A stretch of 64,000 nt of DNA from Taeniopygia guttata (GCF_048771995.1 NC_133030.1:10122001-10186000), one strand, 5' to 3'. Positions 12,246-23,143 are shown, numbered from the stretch's first letter. Numbers and translations are program-made. Notes: generated from the letters alone by a model not told the origin.

Positions 12246-15200
12246 TGCTGTCATCCTTTAATTTACATTTTTTCAGTTGCCTTGAAAATGCTGGATGGTT
12301 GTAACTCCCTGGTGCTGGGAGTAAAGCACGTGACATTTTCTAGGTTTGACACATTTTAGAAGCTGAAAACCTTTTGTTATTTTAGGAAACTGTGGGTGTT
12401 TCAAGCCATGGGGAGGTAACTGCCTGCCTGTCACACCAACGTGTCTTTTTAAAGAAGCAAAATATTTTTTTTTTTCCCTGCCTGAAGACTTTATTTTTTC
12501 ACATTAAAGGAAATTAGTCATAGTAAAATGCCCTTTGGTGGTTCCTGTGAATGAAGAGTAAAACAAAGTAGGTGTTGGATGGCACAGAATGCTTGCTGGT
12601 GGAAGGTTTTGTGTCCCAGAAGACCTTTGCAGAAGACAGTTGGTTTTAAAAACCAGTTGGTTAAGCTGCTCTCTTCTCTGTGGCTTCCCCTCAGACAGCT
12701 TTTACAGCTAAGAGAATACAGAATAAACCTGAAAAACATTAAAGCCTACTAGAAGTATGTAAGAAAAGAACTGGACCTAGGACAGGAATTATATATTATT
12801 ACAAAATAAAATGAGAAAAAAAATTATAACCTCTGTTCCAATACACAGTCCAAAATATCTCTGAAAATAGGGGTTGCACATTATCAATTATTAATATTAT
12901 TTTCAGAGCTGAACAAAGCAGAAATAGCTTATTTTCACTGGAGATGGTCAAGCTTGTAACCCATGTATTTGATTATTTATCCTGTGAAATTATTTCTGCC
13001 TTAAAAAAAAAAACTGTGTAAAAGGCCAAGTGCTTTTCCTCCCTATCACAAATTAGAAATTTGGTATCTGCCTTCTGAGTTTCCCATTTACTAAACTTTA
13101 CGTTACAACTGATTCTGTGCAGCGAGTGCAGCACAGGAAATGAAAAATGAAACTGCAGAGCTAACTTCTAATGTGTTAATCGTTGTCTAGTGCAGAATAA
13201 GCTTCTTTCAGGGCAGCTACCACTAGATGGGAAACCACCTGCATCAGAAGAATCCCAGATGACCTTGTGTGAGCTTGGTGGTTTCCCAGTCATTTCAGCC
13301 AGAAACCTGAAGCTTGTGTGACCAGCTGCAAAATCCCAAATCAGGTGGGTGAAGTAAAACCAGTATAAATGGGGTCTGGTTTGTTCCTTTTGAAATGGGC
13401 AGTTTCTCTGTACAGTGAGTTACACTGGGAGGTGTAAAGCACTGAAAGATGACCTGAACTAAACTCACTGGGACTTCAAAAACAAATCAAGCCAAGGCAT
13501 AAATTGGTCTGGGCCAAAAATTACTCATTTTCCCAGCATAAAAAACCCCAAAACCCCAGAAAGAACAAGTAGCTTTCTTTTGTATGGCTGATGGCTCATC
13601 CCTCTGATCCGAAGTGTTTGAAAACCAAGCGAAGACACACTTAGGGGACCTTGACTTCTGACAAAAATCTTGTGCTGATAAAATCTTGTGAGAAATGTAA
13701 ACCTGTGTTTGGTTGAACATGTTAAGTCAGTTTTGCCATTCCCATCTCTTTTATAAATGCTATTAAACTAAGTGTTGTGACTTAAGTAGGTTTAAGCCCA
13801 CATAGTCAGCTCTATTATTTACATTTTCCTTCTCCTGAACATCATCTCTCCTTCCTTCCTTTGGTGGTTTCCAACCACCAAAATTCAGCCCTCCCGTGTT
13901 TTTAAATCCCTCTGTAAACCTGCTCAACATGTCTTCAGGAGTCTCTTTCCTCCATGTTTCTGCTGAAGGAGTGTTTCATACAAATCACAAGGCAAGGCTC
14001 CTTGAAAAAGTATCTCCATGCTTGCTAACACCATTTTTTTTCTTTCTCATTAGTTTGAGGAATAATGATGCTACTGCAATTTTCTGAAACTTGTCCTCCT
14101 CCTAATGCATAAGAGAACTTAAAAAAGGCTGGGACATAAAACTATAATAAGCCAGGTTCTCAAAATGTGGTTCTAACAATGTACTTATGGTGAAGCAGGT
14201 TAATGCAGTCCCAAAGTGTGCTCCAGTCATTCTCTACCCTACTCAGGTGTTCTGGCTTTGACACATCATATGATGCCATAATCCATGTGGGTTTAGGCTT
14301 CCAGTCTACTCGACTACCTGCCCCACAACCAAGGTCTCCTCAGGAAGGAAATACACTGCAGATACAACTCCTAGCTCTGTTAAGAAATTACATTCTGTTC
14401 TGTCTGTTCTTAGTCTTAGAGTAATTAGAGTAATTTGCCTTTTAACTTTCTGAAACTGTCAAGTGCTTATTAACAATAACTTCTGTGTATGTGTATGTTT
14501 TTAACAGAGGTAAACGGGGTCTCAAAAATTCAATATCTGCACATACACTGAAAAAAAAAAAAAAAAAAAAAAAGCAGGCCAGTTTAGAGAACAATGTAGG
14601 CATGTGTTTTTAAACTACTGTTCGTGCAGTCTGGTCAGGGCTGTGTGACACAGTATACAGTGTTTTGTCATCCAAGGAATGTCTTTGATCAAGAGTTTAT
14701 GCAAGAAGAAAAAAAAAGCCATGAAACCCTAATCCGTTCCCACAGTCCAGTAAACGTGAGCTGGACAAACAGTGGACAATAGCAGCAAAGCTTGCTGCTG
14801 GAACAATAGCTGCAACTAAAAAAATTAAAGGGTTGCTGACTCACAGTTCCTACTATCAAGAAAGATTCCACATAGTGTTGATTTTCCCCAGAATCCTGAA
14901 GATGCTGAAAGTTAAAAAGTGTTGAGATAAAGCAGCAAAATAGGGAGTTAAAATCAGAAATGGAAGACAGTGACATATGCTGAGTTGATTCTGCTTGATG
15001 CACAGTCAGGATGCAGGGACTGAATAATCAGCCTCCTTTCTGCTGAACATTTTGCTAAAATAAAACACCATCATTTTATTAAGGAACAAGTATCAGTAAA
15101 ATTCTATCAGACAGGAGGGCACTATTTCAGACGTCACCCTAACTAATTCTGCACTAGAATTGTGTAGTTTTCTGATTTTTCCAAGGCAAAAGTTTTATGC

Positions 15201-18200
15201 CATTTCTTATTCAGAAATCTCTCCAAAACCAGACACAGAATGCTGCACTAGTGCTCAATTAGTTATGGTTATAGAATAGGATAAAATAATTTAAAACGCT
15301 GTGCTGCAAACTGCTTTGGAATCAAGTGAAACAATGTATTCGTTTTTTTCACTTTTCATATATTCCATGGGTTTAGGAAGTCTCTCATGTTTCATCTCAC
15401 TAAGATGAGCTTAGTGACCATGTCTACTTCCACCCAGTAGTGCAGTATTTGATAAGTAGTACTACAGAATTCTAGCACGAAAAATGCAGAAAAAAATTAA
15501 TTACCACACTTTTGGAATAAACACTCCAGTGATTAAGGTGGGAGCATTCCCAGTGTAATGTCAAAGAGATATTCAGGTTAGCTACAAATGAACTGACTGT
15601 GCAAGCTTACAAAATAGCACACAGAGCTTTTATTATTTTTATTATCACCCCAGGCTTGGCTGGTCCTGCAGGTCCAAACCCTGGGACACACTGAAGTGCT
15701 TCAGCAGTGCTTTGCTCCAGTTGGCCTTTACACATCAGTCCCAGACACCACAACATGCAACTGGGAACCTGCTTAACTCCTCTCACACCTCCCAAATCCC
15801 CTTTTTCCCTGGTGATACAACCACTTCTGTGGGAATGTGTACTGTCACAACTTTATCCATTAAAAAAACAACTCTGGCAGACTGTAAAATGAGAATCTTC
15901 ATGGTTACTTCCCAAACTATGAAAGCTGAAGTTTTAGGCTGCAATTAGACCAGAAGCCATGGCTGTAAGAAGTTGCAAAGGGCACTGTTCAAAAGGCACC
16001 AAGAATAGAAAGAATTAGAAAACATTACCAGAAATATTAAGTTCTTGCTCTAAAGCAAGAACTTTATTCCAATGCAGGAAGTTGTACTTCCAGCCAAAGT
16101 GTAAATAAGCATTCATAAATACAGGGCAGGCTCAAACTCTCTCTTGAATATCTTCTAAAACCAAAACCTATATAAATACTGAAACTGATTTATTGGCAAA
16201 TTAAAACTTCAAATTTAATCTCATGTGGAAATGATCACAACCTTGCTTCAGAAAAACAGATCAGGGTTCAAATGAGCCAGAGTACCTCTACAGGGTTAGT
16301 TTTGAAGCAAACAATTGCACACCCAGATTCTTTTTCTTTTTTCTGATTTATTTCACCCATTTCTGTCAAGTATAGATGTTCACTCAATGCTGGAATTGAT
16401 CACCTTTAGTAAGCTGACAAGAAATGGAAAGGAAGTTGCATAATGAAGGTAGAACAAGAAATGTGCTTGGGAACTTTATCAAATGGCATTCAAAGTTTAC
16501 CTCTCTGCTGATGCCTCAAAATTCACTATTTCTTGTACTCATCACACATTGCAGAAAGGAAAATTACAACTCTTCTGGACTGCCATGACTTCAGCAGCCT
16601 AGCAGTAATGAGCTGTGTATCCATCTTTTACTAAAATTCCATATTCCACAGACTCAGCTGATAGATGATCACGAAGAGACAAAACAAGCTAGGATGCAGT
16701 CCAGGCAAGTGAGAAATTGGTGAGTGAAATGTTTCAAACATTCCTCCCTAACTACTGAGCTATACGTAGGGATGGTGAATGAATTAGGAGATAAATTCTT
16801 AAATCTTACTTCTGCAAAATTTTGAACTTCTTGGACAATCAGCACCAAGCCACAATCTCTTCATTAACTCTGCTTTATTAATAACCAGTATCATAATGTA
16901 CAAGGTTGTGTATGTTTCTATATCTTTGTGACCCTAAGACAAAGACAAATGAATATTTTTGATGTAACCTGGGCTATAAATCAGGCTTAGCCAAAACCAC
17001 AGCTGTAAATCAGGTACAAAAACACCTCTACTGAATGCTGGGAATGTTCCACTGCCACAGCACTGAGCATGACACAAACCCCAACAAAATCACTGCAGAA
17101 AACAAAAAAAAATGGTACTGAAGAAAGCATACAACTGCACATACAACAGAATTTTGAACTGTACCTCATTTAATAAACCAAATCAGGCCCACACAAGGTG
17201 TGAAACAGCAGGTATTCAGAAAAATACAGACTCATGGAAGAAGACACACATTTATGTGTCCACACAAATGAAACTTAATTAAAGACCTAATTAAAAAATT
17301 AAAAACCTAATAGATAAGCCTAAACTTGGTATATCCCAGCTGGAAATCCTGGTTGATACAATACTTATGGTTCAGTATATACACATGTATTTATATAATA
17401 ATTTACTACAATATTATTTTTTAAAAATAGAACTAAACAATACAATAAAATTAGCCACCAAACCAATTTTCCAAATACCAGTCACCACCTGACTGCTAAA
17501 GACCCTTTCTCTCCTGTGCTGAACAAAAACAATTGTGTTTGGTACAATCTCTGGAGCAGCACCTTGGCTTGTCACTCACATATCACACACCTCTATTAAA
17601 CAAATGCTCCACCTGGAGCTCTCACAACCCTGCTCTTGCTTTTACACAGATTTTTGCAAATGAGGAAACAAGTAAAAATTAATTCCTACCTCAGTGTTAC
17701 TTCATTGCAAAGAAATTCTCTACATAATTAGAATTCTCATAAGTGTGTATGTTCTGTACTGTCTGTTTTAACCTACACAAATATTTGTGAGCTCCCACAA
17801 TCACATACATCCACTAGATGGCTCTGACACTGCCTGTATCAAAATTCATGTGTAACACAGTTAAACAAACCAAAAATCTCAGATCTGTCTTCATGAGGCT
17901 GAACCGTGCCATGCAGGCAGAGCCACAAACACACAGGGTACAGCTGATAAAAGGAACTCTGGAATTCCTTACTGGTGTGCAAAGACATCCAGCAGCCCAA
18001 GCCAAAGCCAGTTCCAGGTATTCCTCTCAGTTAACACAGTTCAATGCATGCAGCTGCAGCATCCTTTGATTTGGAATGAGACTGGAGTGGTCACTTTTCA
18101 AGGTTGGCACATAAAAACCTGGTCTGTGTAAGAGGTACTAGCAAATACAGTCAATGAGAATCACAGCTCTTCTGGCAGTTATGTTTCTCTGACACACCAT

Positions 18201-19203
18201 TTAAACTGATAACTTGTAGAGAGGAGTTAATTTTGTGGAGTTTGCTCCCTCCCTCCCATCAGTCTGCAAAACTATTGGAAATTCCAGGTGCAAATTCCAT
18301 ATTCTGAGCAGCCATCTTCATCCTTCTCCTCTGCATTCTGACCTCCTTTGTCATTCCATCTTCTCCCCACAAAAATGTTTCCTGCTGCAAAGTCTGCAGG
18401 GAATTGATTTTATTTTCCTTCACCCACAGCATGTACACATGGTGTAAACTGAATGATCTGCATACACAGATTTTTAAGTAACAGACATCATTTAAACAAG
18501 GAAACTGTGCAAATGCTTGTTTTCCTTTTGAGGAATTATCAGTAAAAGACTAGCAAAGAATTAAAACAATTATTTCTATTTAACAGATTTACAAACTAGT
18601 GTGTGTAATACCCTAAATAAAACTTGAAGATAACAAATGTTAAATAATATTGCAAGTCCAGTGATTTTTTACTTCCTCTTTAACATCTCTTCACTACTTT
18701 GATTTTTTTTAAATATAAAAGTAGATAGACACTTTTCCAGTTCTGCTCTTTTAATGTTTTTTTTTCTTTGGTCATCCACGTTTATCTTCATTTGTTGCAT
18801 TCAAAATGTTAGTGAAGATCTCTCATTATCAATTCTAAAATCTGACTGAATATTTAGCATTGAACAAACCTAAAAAACGAATACACAGAAGTGTTTCAAA
18901 GGGTCTGTTTTCCAAGAAGAATGTTCAACAAAACTCCCAATTGCTCCATTTCTCTTCTTCTGGTCCCACTTGTAATTCAAATTGTCAAAGATTATTCCCA
19001 ACTTGCTTTTTAAAGATTTTTTTTTTCCTTTATTTTGCATTTGTTATTGCTTGGGAAATTTTCAACTATCAAAGATTTTCACTTAATTTATCTCACTTCA
19101 AGTATTTTGCTATGATTGCAGAATGGGAGCAATAACTGCTTCACACAATTTTGGAGTGGCTTTAGAAACAAAGTATCTTCAAAAATGAATTTATATGTTA
19201 AAA
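12246..19203. other. Intergenic DNA between CCND1 and LTO1, probably including LTO1 3' sequence
   Basis: This is AT-rich DNA between two convergent genes. The human LTO1 protein has a short last exon (beginning FCSLLN) after the exon matched at 19,225-19,342. I looked on the - strand here for its coding pattern and did not find it, so it has diverged, is absent, or replacement by read-through has occurred. Possible - strand poly(A) signals (TTTATT on the + strand) occur at about 16,063 and 16,872. There is a perfect 11-bp hairpin at 16,039-16,064 and a 23-base A run at 14,551-14,573. No protein family is recognisable in the short open frames. Confidence 0.6.
16039..16064. repeat. Short perfect inverted repeat (11-bp stem, 4-base loop)
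   Basis: AAGTTCTTGCT is followed after CTAA by its exact reverse complement. In RNA it would form a small stable stem-loop. It lies downstream of LTO1 on the - strand. No known function is recognised. Confidence 0.6.
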
Positions 19204-19224
19204 TTACAACTTAATCCTACAAAC

Positions 19225-19342
19225 CTGTTTAAATTTTCCTCTGATTTTTTCCAGATCTTCTTGCAGCTTATCATAAGTGGGGTCTTCATATGGGAATTTC
19301 TGAATCATCCCTATTAATGAATCCAGAGCCCTTATCTTTTTG
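19225..19342 (-). CDS. LTO1: LTO1 exon 4 (conserved LIGMIQKFPYEDPTYDKL segment)
   Basis: On the - strand this exon reads KKIRALDSLIGMIQKFPYED, then PTYDKLQEDLEKIRGKFKQ, nearly identical to the same segment of human LTO1/ORAOV1. The acceptor is TTTTTTCTAG (AG at 19,344-19,343) and the donor is CAG|GTTTGT. The first base completes a serine codon begun in exon 3. If the donor is not used, the frame continues VCRIKL and stops at about 19,204, resembling the FC with which the human last exon begins. The annotated C-terminus is therefore uncertain. LTO1 acts with YAE1 to deliver the cytosolic iron-sulfur assembly machinery to ABCE1, an essential ribosome-recycling protein. Confidence 0.93.
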
Positions 19343-19799
19343 CTAGAAAAAACAAAATTAATCAAATCAAAAGAAAACCCAATGATCCTCACACAGGAGT
19401 TTTTCCAATCCATCACTATGAAAACTATACTGTTATATAATAATCCAGAGCACAAATCACAGCCCTCCATCCTTCTTTAATTCCACTTCTCCCATTCAGC
19501 CCATTGTCAGGTGTGTTCCATATTCTTAAATAAGAAATTATCCAAACAAGGTATTGTTCCAAATTGGGAATTAAGCATAATTGACGGATTTAAGGCTTCC
19601 ATTTCAACTTACCAGTCCAAAGTTGAGAAATATTCAAGAATCAATAAAAATTCTGATTAGATGACTGGTCAAAATAAAGAAAAAAAAAAAAAGGAATTCT
19701 GGCAAACAGATTAATCAAAATGGGACCAAAAAAAAAAAAAAGATATGAAGAGAAGAATGGAAGTCATAGTGAAATGACTTTAAGCCTTTTTAACCTCAC
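19343..19799 (-). other. LTO1: LTO1 intron 3
   Basis: This short intron runs between GTGAGG after exon 3 and the CTAG acceptor of exon 4. It is AT-rich with two A-rich tracts at about 19,679-19,693 and 19,726-19,741. Nothing else is seen in it. Confidence 0.85.
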
Positions 19800-19870
19800 C
19801 TGTTCTTTTCCTCTGTGCATTTCTGGAGCAGACAGTGCCATGTCAGTGCAAACCCAAGGCAGCAACCAAT
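19800..19870 (-). CDS. LTO1: LTO1 exon 3
   Basis: This 71-bp exon on the - strand reads IGCCLGFALTWHCLLQKC and TEEKN, with the last serine codon split into exon 4. It matches human GCYQGFAFAWKCLLHSC. The acceptor is AATTTTAG and the donor is AG|GTGAGG. The segment follows the glycine-repeat motif of the Yae1/Lto1 family and probably forms the adjoining helix. Both phases fit the neighbouring exons exactly. Confidence 0.9.
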
Positions 19871-20690
19871 CTAAAATTAATTTAGAGGAGTCATGAGGGA
19901 AAGAAAAAACCCCACAGAACACAGAGCATAGACAGTGGAACAAAAATAAAACACTACACTATATCTCACTCTTCAGGAACCTAAATCATGGGTACACAAA
20001 CATGTTTCCAAGCTGGAAAGGCTGACAAGTATAAGGTTACCCAAGCCACCCTCTCACTTAATGTGTCTCATCCTGCCTCCTTCTGGAGCTTTCCCAGTAT
20101 GAGGAGATGAGAGCAAATTCTCTCTTACGGTCTGTCCAGGACCATTTTGTACAAACCATCCAGCTCTGGAGACTGCTGTTTGGCATTCCCATCCTGGAGC
20201 TGTGACAAACTGAGTGGACATATGGCACAAGTTGAGGCGCCTCCCCACCAGTCTCCAGCCCCTGAATTCCTAGGAAAGGTTATTGATCTGGGTGTGCCAG
20301 CACACAGAGCAGAACAGGAACAGTGCCACAAAACCTCCCAGCATCACAATTAACAAAGGGTGCATAAGACACACAGAACTGCCTCTTCATGTCTCAAGAT
20401 TCCATGCTTTTCCCTATGCTGGGCCACAGGAGATGGTACTGGGGGGCAAGGGACCTTTAGCCATAAATTTGGGAAAAAAGATTACTGAATCCCCATAGAG
20501 CAAATATACAAAACACAACTGCATCTACTGAACTCTCCAGCTCAAAACAGCATCTTTAAAGCAGTTTAATGGGTCCTCCTGGACACAGACAGAGCAATGA
20601 AACACAGCAGGCCTCAGCTTGAAAATTTCTTTGTGGCTGTAATTTTCAAATGACAAGAAGATTCCAGTGCTGAGGAGTTTCCCCATTTAC
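19871..20690 (-). other. LTO1: LTO1 intron 2
   Basis: The intron runs from GTAAATGG at the end of exon 2 to the TTTTAG acceptor of exon 3. No gene or known repeat is recognised; several overlapping short open frames at 20,050-20,500 look like chance. Confidence 0.8.
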
Positions 20691-20796
20691 CTCTGAGCCC
20701 ATCCTGGCTCCGTGGAGAGCTCCGTACCTCCTGCCCTCAGCCATTCCAGCGTGGCTGCCCTCTGCAAGCCCCTCCTGGTAGCCCTCTCCGTGGAAC
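20691..20796 (-). CDS. LTO1: LTO1 exon 2, deca-GX3 motif
   Basis: This 106-bp exon on the - strand encodes FHGEGYQEGLAEGSHAGM and AEGRRYGALHGARMGSE, the repeated G-x3-G motif (Yae1_N family) that mediates LTO1-YAE1 pairing and the link to ABCE1. The first base completes an arginine begun in exon 1. The acceptor is TTCTGCACTCCCAG and the donor is GAG|GTAAAT. The first 17 bases of the exon, together with its acceptor, are part of the 56-bp tandem array that lies immediately upstream in the transcript. The exon is only about 57% AT-free by eye and codes a glycine-rich segment consistent with human LTO1. Confidence 0.93.
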
Positions 20797-21675
20797 CTGG
20801 GAGTGCAGAATCACAGCTTGGTTAATCTCCTGTCCAGCCCTCCCCGTGGAACCTGGGAGTGCAGAATCACAGCTTGGTTAATCTCCTGTCCAGCCCTCCC
20901 CATGGAACCTGGGAGTGCAGAATCACAGCTTGGTTAATCTCCTGTCCAGCCCTCCCCGTGGAACCTGGGAGTGCAGAATCACAGCTTGGTTAATCTGCTG
21001 TCCAGCCCTCCTTGTGGAACCTGGGAGTGCAGAATCACAGCTTGGTTAATCTCCTGTCCAGCCCTCCTTGTGGAACCTGGGAGTGCAGAATCACAGCTTG
21101 GTTAATCTGCTGTCCAGCCCTCCTTGTGGAACCTGGGAGTGCAGAATCACAGCTTGGTTAATCTCCTGTCCAGCCCTCCTTGTGGAACCTGGGAGTGCAG
21201 AATCACAGCTTGGTTAATCTCCTGTCCAGCCCTCCTTGTGGAACCTGGGAGTGCAGAATCACAGCTTGGTTAATCTCCTGTCCAGCCCTCCCCGTGGAAC
21301 CTGGGAGTGCAGAATCACAGCTTGGTTAATCTCCTGTCCAGCCCTCCCCGTGGAACCTGGGAGTGCAGAATCACAGCTTAGTTAATCTCCTGTCCAGCCC
21401 TCCCCATGGAACCAGGGAATGCAGAATCACAGCTTAGTTAATCTCCTGTCCAGCCCTCCTTGTGGAACCTGGGAGTGCAGAATCACAGCTTGGTTAATCT
21501 CCTGTCCAGCCCTCCTTGTGGAATCTGGGAGTGCAGAATCACAGCTTGGTTAATCTCCTGTCCAGCCCTCCTTGTGGAACCTGGGAGTGCAGAATCACAG
21601 CTTGGTTAATCTCCTGTCCAGCCCTCCCCGTGGAACCAGGGAATGCAGAATCACAGCTTGATTAATCTCCTGTCA
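20780..21675. repeat. LTO1: 56-bp tandem repeat (about 16 copies) built from the LTO1 exon 2 splice junction
   Basis: A 56-bp unit recurs with exact spacing: the motif GTTAATCTCC begins at 20,821, 20,877, 20,933 and so on to 21,661 (16 anchors, no indels seen). Units differ by only a few bases (for example CCCCGTGG, CCTTGTGG or CCCCATGG). On the gene strand each unit contains GATTAAC, TTCTGCACTCCCAG and GTTCCACGGGGAGGGCT, equal to the acceptor and start of LTO1 exon 2 with one mismatch in the exonic part. Of the fifteen copies beyond the true junction, thirteen keep an AG at the acceptor position, and two (about 21,400 and 21,624) have CCCTG instead. The array occupies about 0.9 kb of intron 1. 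Confidence 0.97.
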
Positions 21676-21768
21676 AGCTCACATTGCATGCGAGTGGCTC
21701 TGGACAAGAGAAAAGTGCATTGCCTCCAAAGCTTAGAAATATCACATAAAATCAATTTAAATTCCAGA

Positions 21769-22546
21769 ATCACAGGCTTGTCTTGGTTGGGAAAGACCTA
21801 TGAAATCATCCAGCCCAGCCTTTGAATGATCATCACTGTGTCAACCAGACCAGAGCCCTGAGTGCAATATCCAGCTGATCCTTGGACACCTCCAGAAATG
21901 GAGACTCCAGCAGCTCCCTCGGCAATGCCTGGCAACATTTTCCACTAATTCCTCCTTATGTCCAAATTAAACCTCCTCTGGTGCAGCTCGAGGGCACTTC
22001 CTTCTGTCCTGTCACTTGTTACCAGGACGTAAAGTCTGGCCCCACATGGGGGCTCCTGTCAGGGAGTTGTAGAGAGGGAGAAGGTTCTCCCTGAGCCTCC
22101 TTTTCTCCAGGCTCAGCCCGCCCGGCTCCCTCAGCCGCTTCTCATCAGACTTGTGCTCCAGAGCTCAATTCCCTTCTCTGGACACACTCCAGCACCACAA
22201 AGTCTTTCTTGTAGTGAGGGGCCAAAAACTGACCCCACAATTCAAGGTAGGGCCTCAGCAGTGCCCAGAACAGAGGGACGGTCACTGCCCTGGTGCTGCT
22301 AGCTACACTACTGCTGACACATGCCAGGATGCCATTATCCTTCTTGGCCACCTGGGCACACCTGGGCTCGTGTTCAGCAGTTCCTGGCCAGCACCCCCAG
22401 GCCTTTTCCCTCTGGGAAGCTTTCAGGAACTCTCCCACCATCCTGGCACGCTGCAGGGGTTGAGGCGGCCCAAGGGCTGGACCCGGCACTTGGCCTTGTT
22501 GACCTCAGCCCATCAACCCGGCCTGACAGCGCCGGTCCCACTCTGT
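21769..22546 (-). mobile_element. CR1 LINE, 5'-truncated copy
   Basis: Read on the + strand this is the reverse complement of a CR1 3' region. It starts with AGAATCACAGGCTTG and GGTTGGGAAAGACC, then shows the typical segments TCCACTAATTCCTCC, GTAGAGAGGGAGAAGGT, AGCCGCTTCTCATCAGACTT, TCTTTCTTGTAGTGAGGGGC and CACTTGGCCTTGTTGACC. It sits in LTO1 intron 1 in the same orientation as the gene. It is truncated and non-autonomous. CR1 is the main LINE of birds, and substitutions throughout suggest it is old. Confidence 0.88.
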
Positions 22547-22660
22547 GCTGAGACTATTCCAGCGCCCGACCATGCTCTGGATGAAGAAGCGTTCCCTGAC
22601 ATCCAACCCAACCCTCCCTCAACACAGCCTCAGGCCGTTCCCCGCTGCTCAGGCTCTCAG
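22546..22660 (-). mobile_element. CR1 LINE fragment
   Basis: The segment ATTCCAGCGCCCGACC, AAGAAGCGTTCCCTGACATC and CTCAGGCCGTTCCCCGCTG matches the part of CR1 usually found about 100-200 bases from its 3' end. It is a second piece next to the larger CR1, so it is an independent insertion or a rearranged part. It ends about 130 bases from LTO1 exon 1. Confidence 0.7.
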
Positions 22661-22789
22661 AACGCGCAGAGAGGCGAATCTTCCCCGCCCTCCTCTCGGG
22701 CTCAGCGCTCGCCTTCTTTCCCTGGCGCTCCCCTGGCAGCTCCCAGAGGGAAGCAGAGGCGCAGGGGAGCCCCTCCAGGCTGCCCTCAC

Positions 22790-22830
22790 CTCTGCTCGGC
22801 CATCACGATCCCATCGAACAGGTCGGCCAT
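22790..22830 (-). CDS. LTO1: LTO1 exon 1 (start codon)
   Basis: On the - strand the frame reads MADLFDGIVMAEQ and an arginine codon split into exon 2, followed by AG|GTGAGG. Human LTO1 begins MAGSQDIFDAIVMADER, so the product is slightly shorter at the N-terminus. The start is chosen because it is preceded by GCGCCGCC, a good Kozak context, and because the phase joins exon 2 perfectly. The coding exon is 41 bp. With exons 2-4 the readable protein is 112 residues, and a last exon of about 20 residues is missing or unrecognised. Confidence 0.92.
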
Positions 22831-22961
22831 GGCGGCGCCAGGCACGCCGGGAGCGGACGGCGCGCGGGGCGGGGCGGGGCTCCCGCACCAGGACACGCCC
22901 CCTCGCGGTGAAGCCACGCCCACACGTGGCTGCGGCGTGCGGGCACCAGGGGGCGCGCGAG

Positions 22962-23050
22962 CACCGCCACAGAGCGCCGCCACAGAGCGCCGCCACAGAG
23001 CGCCGCCACAGAGCGCCGCCACAGAGCGCCGCCACAGAGCGCCGCCACAG
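22962..23050. repeat. 13-bp GC-rich minisatellite (about 6.8 copies)
   Basis: The unit CGCCGCCACAGAG is repeated, with five internal copies identical, starting at 22,962, 22,975, 22,988, 23,001, 23,014, 23,027 and 23,040 (partial). It lies 130-220 bases upstream of the LTO1 ATG inside the CpG island. Because 39 bases are three units, it keeps all six frames open and creates spurious long open frames. Confidence 0.96.
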
Positions 23051-23080
23051 GCCCCGGCTGTGTGTGGGGAAACCTTGGTG

Positions 23081-23143
23081 TCCCAAAAATCCCGCCCCGC
23101 GGCCCAAAAATCCCACCCCGCGTCCCAAAAATCCCACCCTGCT
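23081..23143. repeat. 21-bp tandem repeat (3 copies)
   Basis: Three units of the type TCCCAAAAATCCCACCCCGC lie end to end at 23,081, 23,102 and 23,123. They differ by a few bases. They are placed in the far part of the LTO1 CpG island. Confidence 0.93.

Larger units (their letters stand above)
20797..22789 (-). other. LTO1: LTO1 intron 1
   Basis: The intron runs from GTGAGG after exon 1 to the CCCAG acceptor of exon 2. Going with transcription it contains two CR1 pieces (22,546-22,660 and 21,769-22,546), about 90 bases of single-copy DNA, then the 56-bp array up to the acceptor. Nearly the whole intron is repeat-derived. Confidence 0.9.

Noticed and set aside
14689-15003. A 104-residue - strand frame considered as the missing LTO1 last exon
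   Set aside because: It has a plausible internal acceptor but the peptide after it (HLQDSGENQHY) does not resemble the LTO1 C-terminus.
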